Origin: Muribaculaceae bacterium
GTDB lineage: Bacteria; Bacteroidota; Bacteroidia; Bacteroidales; Muribaculaceae
Length of the DNA: 42,787 nucleotides
Direction of reading: 5' to 3'
Assembly (NCBI GenBank): GCA_022509125.1
Contig: JAFLTU010000006.1
Span: forward strand, 23,740-66,526
The notes beneath the pieces are model-generated. The model saw nothing but the letters and a program-made list of their open reading frames with translations, searched no databases and had not been told where the DNA came from. Made by a program: the position numbers and the translations under genes. This document shows positions 8,148 through 15,359 of the stretch, piece by piece; position 1 is the first letter of the stretch, and each line of letters opens with the position of its first letter.

Positions 8148-8155
8148 CAAAGTTA
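8148..8155 (-). promoter_or_regulatory. Candidate -7 element for the DUF1460 gene
   Basis: The minus strand reads TAACTTTG followed by C, a match to the Bacteroidetes -7 consensus TAnnTTTG. It would place the transcript start about 10 bases before the ATG at 8132. I see no good -33 TTTG at the usual distance. Confidence 0.4.
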
Positions 8156-8166
8156 ATAAAATTAAT

Positions 8167-8174
8167 TACTTTTG
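8167..8174 (+). promoter_or_regulatory. Candidate -7 element for the neuD-like gene
   Basis: TACTTTTG matches TAnnTTTG and ends only 4 bases before the ATG at 8179. If used, the transcript would start at or next to the start codon. The two opposite -7 elements are 11 bases apart. A clear -33 TTTG is not seen. Confidence 0.4.
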
Positions 8175-8178
8175 TGGT

Positions 8179-8808
8179 ATGAAAAAAGATGAAGTGATTC
8201 TTGTGGGTGCAGGAGGCCATGCCCTATCCCTGGCGGAATTCGCCGCGGAACGCATACGGGGATATCTCGGTGGGTCTCCTAACTCCGAAATGCCCGGTGA
8301 ATATATGGGCACCGACGAGGCCCTGTTTCCTCTCCTGGAACAAGGGTTCCCCTTCCATATCGCATTCATCTATTCAGGATTGCCACGAATGGAACGCCGT
8401 AGGCAGCTTATAGAAATCTATGAAAGGGCCGGGGCTCGTTTCGCCACTCTGATAGCCCCTTCGGCAATAGTGACACCCCGGTCTGCCATCGGCCAGGGAG
8501 CCGCTATCATGACCGGAGCCATAATCAACCGCGCTAAGATTGGGAATCATGTAGTGGTCAATTCCGGAGCCATAGTCGAGCACGACTGCTCGATCGGAGA
8601 TAATACTTTTATAGGACCCGGAGCAGTCATAGGGGGTTTCACCGCTATTGGCAAAAATTGTTTCATCGGGCTCGGAGCCCGTATTGCCAACGGCCTCCAT
8701 ATCACCGATAACATAACAGTGGCCATGGGAGCCACTGTCACAAGAAATCTCACGGAGCCGGGCATCTACCATGGCCCCTCCCTCAAACTTTTCGTTCCGA
8801 AATCCTAA
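8179..8808 (+). CDS. NeuD-family sialic-acid/sugar O-acyltransferase (left-handed beta-helix)
   Basis: A 209-residue acyltransferase of the NeuD/PglD type. The N-terminal Rossmann-like sugar-binding half begins EVILVGAGGHA. The C-terminal half is hexapeptide repeats (IGNHVVVNSGAIVEHDCSIG, IGPGAVIGG and others) that build an acetyl-CoA-binding beta-helix. The His of VEHDCSIGD is the expected catalytic base. The start at 8179 is set by alignment to the GAGGHA N-terminus; longer in-frame starts overlap the divergent gene's promoter. With neuB and neuC 5-7 kb away it may O-acetylate or form a sialic-type sugar, but PglD/PerB-like sugar N-acetylation is also possible. Its end faces the pilus operon end with only 7 bp between them. 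Confidence 0.85.
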   Translation: MKKDEVILVGAGGHALSLAEFAAERIRGYLGGSPNSEMPGEYMGTDEALFPLLEQGFPFHIAFIYSGLPRMERRRQLIEIYERAGARFATLIAPSAIVTPRSAIGQGAAIMTGAIINRAKIGNHVVVNSGAIVEHDCSIGDNTFIGPGAVIGGFTAIGKNCFIGLGARIANGLHITDNITVAMGATVTRNLTEPGIYHGPSLKLFVPKS

Positions 8809-8815
8809 TCGCCTA

Positions 8816-10723
8816 TCAACTCAACATCCCTGTCGCCACATCAAGCGTGAAGGATGACTTCTCGGAGTTCATATCGATTTGCTGCCCGTTGGGCTCATAC
8901 TTCCCGGTCGACTCGTTATATGTGCATATATTTCCGTTTGAGTCTATATAGACCGTATGTCCGTTTATTTCGATATAAATATCAAACATCTTCCCGATTG
9001 TCACCTTAGTCGTATCGCCATTCGTAGGGGAGAATTTCAGAATATAGCCCATTCCGTTCATCACGTATTCCTTATCCAACGGGAATGCAGTGCGATTGCC
9101 CATGTCAAGATCAGAATATAGATGATACACGCCTAAGTGGTACGGTAGCGAAGGTGTAGGCGGATTTTTCTCTCCATCCAGGAATCCGTCGCCATAGCGT
9201 TCGTATTTCTCCTCATTCGTAATGGTGGTGCTGATGAGTTCTGTTGCCTGACCATCGACGTATATTCCCGGATGAGGGTAATGCTTTGCACCTTGGATCG
9301 GTCTTGGATTCCATCCTCTCACATAGATAGTGTAGCCGCCGCCTCCATATTCTCTTACAATAAGGTCGAAATACATTGTCTCCCCGGCATGGAGCACTGT
9401 GCTGTCATCAATTTTGAAGCCGTTATCGTCTTCTATATTATCATAGTCGGAGGCAGTATCCCGATCAAAGGCCACCGACGAGAAGTCGCCGTAATATTCA
9501 CCCCGTTTCATATAGGTTTCATCCAAGAGTTCCACCTTGAAACTTACCTTAGAAAAATCCACTTCCGGACAAATATAGAATTTGTCTCTATATTCCACCT
9601 TGTTATCAGGGTCTTCCTCAGGTAGAAGGTCTATAGGATTGGTAAAACCGAACATTATACCCCCGTTGGGGTCTGCGCTTTCCTGATTGGTCACCACTAT
9701 GGGAGGACCGTTTTTCTTCATATATTCCGTCGAGGTGTTCGGTATTCCGTCTTCTGTGGGGTGAGGATAGAATGTGAATTCCGTCGGCATATTGATGAAG
9801 GTGATATTGGCCTTCATGTCTTCTTTTGTAGTGCCGCTGGCGGTATAAAAAAGCAACGACCGAAGCGATATCTTCGACATCAGATGACGAAACTGAAGGG
9901 GCACTTCCACACCGTTTCTTCGGAAATCGTAGGGTCCCGATTTCGCTCCGATAAATTTCTCAAAGAAATATCCGTTGCCCCATGACCCATAGGCCCATGA
10001 CGAGTCTTTCTCCTCAGTGGTGTTGACATAGCGGAAATCCTCTGCACGGGTGTTTTGGAGCTTGATCCTGATTGGATTCGTATTTAGATATTGGCCCGGA
10101 TTAACATCCGACAAAGGGGGAAGAGTCGGGTTATCTTCACCTTCTCCGTCACCTTCTCCGTCGCCTTCACCTTCTGCTTCATTTTCTTCCTCCCCGTCAC
10201 GGGTTTTTGCCCTGCTAATGCCTGAGGGATCATCAGTGGGTTGCCAGGTCTCTATGGTGATGCCATTATATAGCGCCGCCTCGGTCCATGGAAGGGTCCA
10301 GCTCCAGAAATAATGATCGTCATCGACTGTATACCAGTTGGGCTTTTCCGCCATATTCTCCCCGGCATACTCCAGCACACCACCGCTGCCTCCCAAGGGC
10401 ACACGGTAATAACCGAATTTGCTTGCATCTCTGGGTTCTGTGGCTCCCTCGGGCTGATAGGTGGGATCATTGATTTCAGCATAGAAATATCCGTCGAATT
10501 CGCTCGGCTCTATGTTCACGGGGTCTTGGGTCAATGCCCTTGTCTCGAAAGGCATTCCGTCAGTTATCTCACCCCGGAATTGCAAAAGAGGCTGCAGCCC
10601 TGTGTCATCATATCCGACCTCAAGATAATTATCCTGTCGGCAACCTGTCATCATAAGAGCGGATAAAACCCATAAGATGGCCGGAAGGTGATATATATTT
10701 TCCTTGAATAGTCTTAATCTCAT
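8816..10723 (-). CDS. Fimbrillin-like surface lipoprotein, last gene of pilus operon
   Basis: A 635-residue lipoprotein from ATG 10723, with the SPII site ALMMTGC followed by RQD. An earlier in-frame start at 10765 adds 14 residues before the signal. The N-terminal part has fimbrillin traits: a Thr-Arg site (ETRALT), the core strand LQFRHLMSKISL, and a domain-end strand YTIYVRGWNPRP. A low-complexity Glu/Gly/Asp linker (EGEGDGEGDGEGE, about residues 184-200) separates early strands. The C-terminal 120 residues hold a separate beta-rich region, including DIYIEINGHTVYIDSNGN. It is probably a pilus accessory or tip subunit. It follows the 840-aa gene within about 45 bp. Confidence 0.75.
   Translation of the reverse strand: MRLRLFKENIYHLPAILWVLSALMMTGCRQDNYLEVGYDDTGLQPLLQFRGEITDGMPFETRALTQDPVNIEPSEFDGYFYAEINDPTYQPEGATEPRDASKFGYYRVPLGGSGGVLEYAGENMAEKPNWYTVDDDHYFWSWTLPWTEAALYNGITIETWQPTDDPSGISRAKTRDGEEENEAEGEGDGEGDGEGEDNPTLPPLSDVNPGQYLNTNPIRIKLQNTRAEDFRYVNTTEEKDSSWAYGSWGNGYFFEKFIGAKSGPYDFRRNGVEVPLQFRHLMSKISLRSLLFYTASGTTKEDMKANITFINMPTEFTFYPHPTEDGIPNTSTEYMKKNGPPIVVTNQESADPNGGIMFGFTNPIDLLPEEDPDNKVEYRDKFYICPEVDFSKVSFKVELLDETYMKRGEYYGDFSSVAFDRDTASDYDNIEDDNGFKIDDSTVLHAGETMYFDLIVREYGGGGYTIYVRGWNPRPIQGAKHYPHPGIYVDGQATELISTTITNEEKYERYGDGFLDGEKNPPTPSLPYHLGVYHLYSDLDMGNRTAFPLDKEYVMNGMGYILKFSPTNGDTTKVTIGKMFDIYIEINGHTVYIDSNGNICTYNESTGKYEPNGQQIDMNSEKSSFTLDVATGMLS
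10133..10185. repeat. In-frame 6/12-bp microsatellite encoding Glu-Gly-Asp linker
   Basis: Tandem CTTCTCCGTCAC-like units on the plus strand encode the Glu-Gly-Glu-Gly-Asp run of the lipoprotein on the minus strand. The period is 6 or 12 bases, so copy-number changes would keep the reading frame and vary linker length. Confidence 0.8.
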
Positions 10724-10768
10724 TGTCAATCTTTTCAAACTTTTACAAGTTAGCATAACCTTCATAGG

Positions 10769-13291
10769 TTAAGGCTGATTGCCGATATTGGGCATCGAGG
10801 CCCCTCCATCAACATAAGTGTGAGGCACCACTTCGTTGCCATTCGGGGCGTAATCGGCCTCCCATGTCTCGCCCGATGGAACAGTGCCGGCAAAGTTGCC
10901 TATATATTTTGTGGGGCCTCTCAACACAGTGCCATATGCCCCGTTGTTAATGATTTTAGTAGGACTCTGTCCCGGAATGTTGTTGATGTTTCCGAACATG
11001 CCACCGGTCGAATAATCCACTGTGCCGTCATTTATATAATTATCGTAGCCCTGTTGAGGGTTATTATAAGGGCCATAGACATTCACGCTCACGAAACATT
11101 CATTGATCTCATAGGATTCATAGATGTCGCCGGCTATGCCTCCGGTCACGGCCGAACCGTTTTGTTCCTCCTCAAGATCAGGCACACATTTGCCGGCGTA
11201 GACACTCCCGTTTTCTATACGGCAGTTCAACAATTGTCCTCCGTTATCTACGTTTGAAAGCCTTCCTGCCAAGCCTCCGATAAAAGAGGTGGAGCCCAGA
11301 CTTCTACGTGAATCTATATTGACATTCGGCAGATAGACATCGTTGATCGTGCCCCCGCCAAAGAGGCCTACGCATCCTCCGATAGAATAAGAGGCTTCGT
11401 CAAAATTTAAGAAATTGGTTATCAACATGGAGTTGCTTCCCGTGCCCGAGCTTATATTGTGCATGATATTCAAATTCTGGCCTATGATGCCCCCGATATA
11501 AACCCTCGGAATCTCATTGTTCTCAATGTCATAATTGCTCAGGTTCATTTCGATATCGCAGAAAATCGTGATATCATTGATGGTGCCTTCATTATTGGAA
11601 CCGATCAATCCGCCGATACTATGGGATTCCTGACTGCTTTCTCCCCACACTTCCACATTCATTTGGAAGATGTCTTCAAAATATCCTGTAGTGGTGAAGT
11701 TTGGCATCTGGGTCTTTACACGTATTTGTTCGATTGTTCCCTTGTCGAGATAACAGCACAAAGCTCCCTGCCTATTCATCTCATACACACCGGGCGCAGG
11801 TCCCGCCACCGGTGCATCGGGTTCTCCCCCCTCTTCAGGATCATCAATAGTAGGGGTGTATTGATATTTGCTAAGCACATTCATCTTAGCATTCGACAAT
11901 CCGACTCGCCTCACAACTCCGTCAACCTTTCGGAACAGCGGGGAGGCAAGATTCCAAATGTAGTGAAGACCGCCGTCAAAGGTGACACCCTGACTCAGAA
12001 TTGGTTCCCACCAACTAAAATTATTGGTCTCGCTTGGCGGGAATATATCGTATTCAGCCCATTGAATGTTGACATTATGTAGCAGATGCGACACATTCCC
12101 CTCCGGCCTCAGAAGAAGGGTGCCGTCGGAGGAATAATATTCCAGGTTATTGCAAATAGACCATAGGAATTGTTCGGCATCAACGTCATAGATCGGGTCG
12201 TCGCCCTCGTCCCATTCCTCAGGCACTAAGGGATTCACGATCTCCACACCGTTCGATTTTGTGACATTGAAAATGTAGACACCATTCTCTGCAAGTTCAT
12301 TATTAGGATTAAGGGGCCCTTCTCCCGGTTCATCGGGTTCGATTTCGCCGTTGTCTCCCGGGTCCGGTTCTCCAGGCTGTGTGGGTGACTCTGCCTTTGT
12401 ATAGGATATGTAGTTGATCATTTCAGTAGAACCGGGATATCCCACCACAAAATTCGTGTATTGGCCCGGAGCCAGGAAAAACCCTGCCGAAGCTTTCAAC
12501 GTATTGTCGATCATGGCTGTAGTGGTCAAACCCTGGATATAGACTTTATCCCCATATTCCGGATTTTCAACCTGAAGGAAATCAAAATGCAACTGGTTGT
12601 CTGTCCCCAAATATAGCCGGAAGGCATTTTTGAAGCTCTCGGGAGCCGATCCGTCGGTCAGTTCCTGAGTAAACCAGAACACATTTGAAATGGGCTGCAT
12701 CTCTTCAATGGTCAGATAGGCACAAGCATGGTAGAATTCCAGATTGATGGTGTGACCATATTTCATGTTCTTTGTGGTCGCCTTCAGAGGGTCATGGTCG
12801 GGATTTGACACTGAGGTGCCGGTGATTGAGGAGAAGGTCACCGGAGTGATATCGTTATCGGGATTGTCGGTAGGCACCATCAGGGAGTTGCTCCCGTAGA
12901 CATAGTAGGCCGTAAAATCGGCTTCAATCGTATTATTAGGCCATGAAAAACGCGGCACATCAGCCGTGCCCGTGGCTCCACCATATTGCTCCCATTTTTC
13001 GCCGTTAAACCGGAACGCTCCGTATTTCACCGTCACGTCTCCGTCGGAAAGCCGGAATGTGCCCTGCACATGCACAACTTCATTCGTTTCAAATTCGGTC
13101 TTGAAATATTGGGGACCGCGTGTCGAAAGTCCCTCAATGTTAATGTTGAATTCAACAGGCAGATTGTCTTGACGCGCAACATCATCTTCAGGAAAAATCA
13201 ATTCATCCTGACATCCCTCCAATCCGGCCGCAACCATCAGCAGAAAAACCGGAAGGAACAGTTTTCTCAAAATCTTTTCCAATCTATTCAT
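10769..13291 (-). CDS. Large fimbrillin-like lipoprotein with C-terminal GLUG-type repeats
   Basis: An 840-residue lipoprotein (signal ending AAGLEGC). Its N-terminal half has fimbrillin features: a Thr-Arg site (LSTRGP), strand LEFYHACAYLTIEE, and a Pro/Asp/Glu-rich linker near residues 305-330. After VPEEWDEGDDPIYD comes a module related to the C-terminal modules of the next two upstream genes. Residues from about 560 to the end carry five or six degenerate GLUG-like repeats of the form IGGLIGSNNEGTINDITI, IGGCVGLFGGGTINDVYL and VTGGIAGDIYESYEINECF. Such repeats form beta-helix stalks in adhesins, so this is a candidate pilus-tip or surface adhesin. It starts 10 bp after the previous stop. 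Confidence 0.75.
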   Translation of the reverse strand: MNRLEKILRKLFLPVFLLMVAAGLEGCQDELIFPEDDVARQDNLPVEFNINIEGLSTRGPQYFKTEFETNEVVHVQGTFRLSDGDVTVKYGAFRFNGEKWEQYGGATGTADVPRFSWPNNTIEADFTAYYVYGSNSLMVPTDNPDNDITPVTFSSITGTSVSNPDHDPLKATTKNMKYGHTINLEFYHACAYLTIEEMQPISNVFWFTQELTDGSAPESFKNAFRLYLGTDNQLHFDFLQVENPEYGDKVYIQGLTTTAMIDNTLKASAGFFLAPGQYTNFVVGYPGSTEMINYISYTKAESPTQPGEPDPGDNGEIEPDEPGEGPLNPNNELAENGVYIFNVTKSNGVEIVNPLVPEEWDEGDDPIYDVDAEQFLWSICNNLEYYSSDGTLLLRPEGNVSHLLHNVNIQWAEYDIFPPSETNNFSWWEPILSQGVTFDGGLHYIWNLASPLFRKVDGVVRRVGLSNAKMNVLSKYQYTPTIDDPEEGGEPDAPVAGPAPGVYEMNRQGALCCYLDKGTIEQIRVKTQMPNFTTTGYFEDIFQMNVEVWGESSQESHSIGGLIGSNNEGTINDITIFCDIEMNLSNYDIENNEIPRVYIGGIIGQNLNIMHNISSGTGSNSMLITNFLNFDEASYSIGGCVGLFGGGTINDVYLPNVNIDSRRSLGSTSFIGGLAGRLSNVDNGGQLLNCRIENGSVYAGKCVPDLEEEQNGSAVTGGIAGDIYESYEINECFVSVNVYGPYNNPQQGYDNYINDGTVDYSTGGMFGNINNIPGQSPTKIINNGAYGTVLRGPTKYIGNFAGTVPSGETWEADYAPNGNEVVPHTYVDGGASMPNIGNQP

Positions 13292-13301
13292 GGCTTTGTC
13301 C

Positions 13302-15338
13302 TTATGGTTGGGGTTGAGGTGTAAACATTATGTTGGTGCAGGTGGTGTTGACGATGTTAAGTTGGGTCGACGGATCAACACCAAATAATTTTCCGGGATT
13401 ATTATTTGTTGGTTGAGACGTGGTGCTCCCCCTTAATCTCCCTTCAAACTTGCAATTTGAAATTCTTCCGAAATTAATTTGTCCGGCAAGGAGACCCACG
13501 GGACCCTGGCTTAACACAGCTCCGTTGACATTGCAGTTTTCGAAAATCTGTTCCGAACCCCCTATACTGTAAGATGTGGATATTTCCTTTGCAAAAAGTC
13601 CCACAGCTTCCGTGTTCTGTGTATAATTCAGGGTTATGTTATCGAAATCAATATTTTTGATCCCGCCGTTTCCGGTTATTTTGTCAAACATCGGGGCCGC
13701 AAGGTTCAGATTTGACCACATCACATTGAAGAACTGATTGTTTCCCTCCACAATATCCTGCAAATCATTCACTTGGGGAAAATTTGTCACGTCTGTGAAA
13801 TCGAATCCTGAAAAATAAAAATGCCACACTCCGTCGATCCGGTCGCCATATTCCTCCAGTCCTGAAGAGTCTTGACGATTGTCTTCTATAAATTCATTGT
13901 ATCGAGCAACCCAGCTGTTGAATTCCAACATGGAGTGGATTCCGGCAGTTCGTTCGTCTGTGATGTCTTTGTCGGGTCGATTTTCATCCCAGTTTTCCAA
14001 AGTCACAGGTCTAACAGTAGGACCCAATTCATCCATGGCTACTTCTATCGGCCATCTATAGGTGGGATAGGGTTGTTTCGTGGGTGAGGCGCTATCGGAG
14101 GTCTTTAAGGTGAAGGAGGTGACGTGTTGCAAGATGCCGTCATTGTCATAGAGTTGAATCTCCGTTATAGTCGGTCTGTAGGAATATTGCGAGTTGTAAA
14201 TTCGGTTTGTGTGGTTTTTCCATGATTCGGAATTGTTTAAGTGGAGATTGGTCGGCACTAATACATACCAGGCCCTCTTGCGCTCGTCTTCCGGTGTTTT
14301 GTTGTCATTGGGATACATTGCCCCTTCCCAGGCATACCATTTCTTGGCCTCTTCCTCATCAATGGTTTCTCCATTGAAGGTATAGCCATCTTGATAAAAC
14401 AACTGGGTGGTCCATCTAACAAAGTTGGAATAGGATATGATTCTGATATGGCTGATAGGCTGGTCGAGAACCACCACTATCGTTTCATCGTCTACCAAGT
14501 TTCCGTTTTCATCTTTACGCTTGGGGTTTTCGAAACCCGGACCTCTGGTGATTAAAAGTTCGCTGAAACAATGATACACAGCCCCGGATATGATGCCCTT
14601 AGTGAGGTCTCCCAAATTGGCCTCTCTCATCTGCACCATATCCCGGCAACGCGCCTTTCCATCCGGACCCTTCACCCTTAATTCCAGACCCTTGATATCG
14701 GGGAAGATATCGTTTGCCGTGCCCTGTAAGTTAGGGAATTGGGTAGTCGTGCTATTCGTGTAGCCGGTGCCCCAATACATGCTGCCTGTCCTATAATCCT
14801 GAAGCTCCACATATTCTTTCCAGTTAGGATAATTAGCCAAACTTCCCATGTCGGGAGTATAGGGATAATACATTAAGACACCCTGGCCGCTACGCATGCC
14901 CGGCGGATATATCTCTATCTCTTCATTCTCAAGGGTATAGGCCGTGACCACGCCCGCCGATGGATCATTGGGGTCTTTCTGATATTCCTGCTTGACGAAA
15001 TACATCGGGATATTGATCAAGGGCCCACCGCGTCCGTCTTTCGTTGGAAGGTTGAGGTTGCCCCATCTGGTAAAAATTCCGACAGTGTCTTGATCTGTGA
15101 AGGTCACTGACGACCCTCCGATGCTCCAATTGTCATCGGGATCGGTCGAGAAACGGGTGGCCGGTTCCTGCAGTTCGTAATCCTTCATATAAATGGTGGC
15201 CCGAAGTTTGGTGCGCAACAAGTCGGCACCCGGATTCTGCGAGGGGTCGTCCATCGTGAAATCATCCTTACAACCGGTCAACAGACCAATGCCTGCGGCC
15301 ATCAGTAAGAAGATTAGTATGTGTGTCTTTTTAGTCAT
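13302..15338 (-). CDS. Fimbrillin-like lipoprotein with C-terminal beta-helix module
   Basis: A 678-residue lipoprotein with the clear SPII site IGLLTGCKDD. The N-terminal part contains EPATRFSTD (a Thr-Arg site) and VLMYYPYTPD, and the fimbrillin domain ends at PVTLENWDEN. After it, AGIHSMLEFNSWVARYNEF, LEEYGD and VWHFYFSGFDFTDV match the repeat module of the neighbouring 872-aa protein. Then NLAAPMFDKITGNGG leads into short GLUG-like turns (AVGLFAKEIS, VGLLAGQIN). The same order occurs in the 840-aa protein downstream, so these two are paralogues of different length. Probably a surface accessory subunit of the pilus. Confidence 0.75.
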   Translation of the reverse strand: MTKKTHILIFLLMAAGIGLLTGCKDDFTMDDPSQNPGADLLRTKLRATIYMKDYELQEPATRFSTDPDDNWSIGGSSVTFTDQDTVGIFTRWGNLNLPTKDGRGGPLINIPMYFVKQEYQKDPNDPSAGVVTAYTLENEEIEIYPPGMRSGQGVLMYYPYTPDMGSLANYPNWKEYVELQDYRTGSMYWGTGYTNSTTTQFPNLQGTANDIFPDIKGLELRVKGPDGKARCRDMVQMREANLGDLTKGIISGAVYHCFSELLITRGPGFENPKRKDENGNLVDDETIVVVLDQPISHIRIISYSNFVRWTTQLFYQDGYTFNGETIDEEEAKKWYAWEGAMYPNDNKTPEDERKRAWYVLVPTNLHLNNSESWKNHTNRIYNSQYSYRPTITEIQLYDNDGILQHVTSFTLKTSDSASPTKQPYPTYRWPIEVAMDELGPTVRPVTLENWDENRPDKDITDERTAGIHSMLEFNSWVARYNEFIEDNRQDSSGLEEYGDRIDGVWHFYFSGFDFTDVTNFPQVNDLQDIVEGNNQFFNVMWSNLNLAAPMFDKITGNGGIKNIDFDNITLNYTQNTEAVGLFAKEISTSYSIGGSEQIFENCNVNGAVLSQGPVGLLAGQINFGRISNCKFEGRLRGSTTSQPTNNNPGKLFGVDPSTQLNIVNTTCTNIMFTPQPQP

Positions 15339-15359
15339 GTCAGGTTTGATAGTTTTTGC

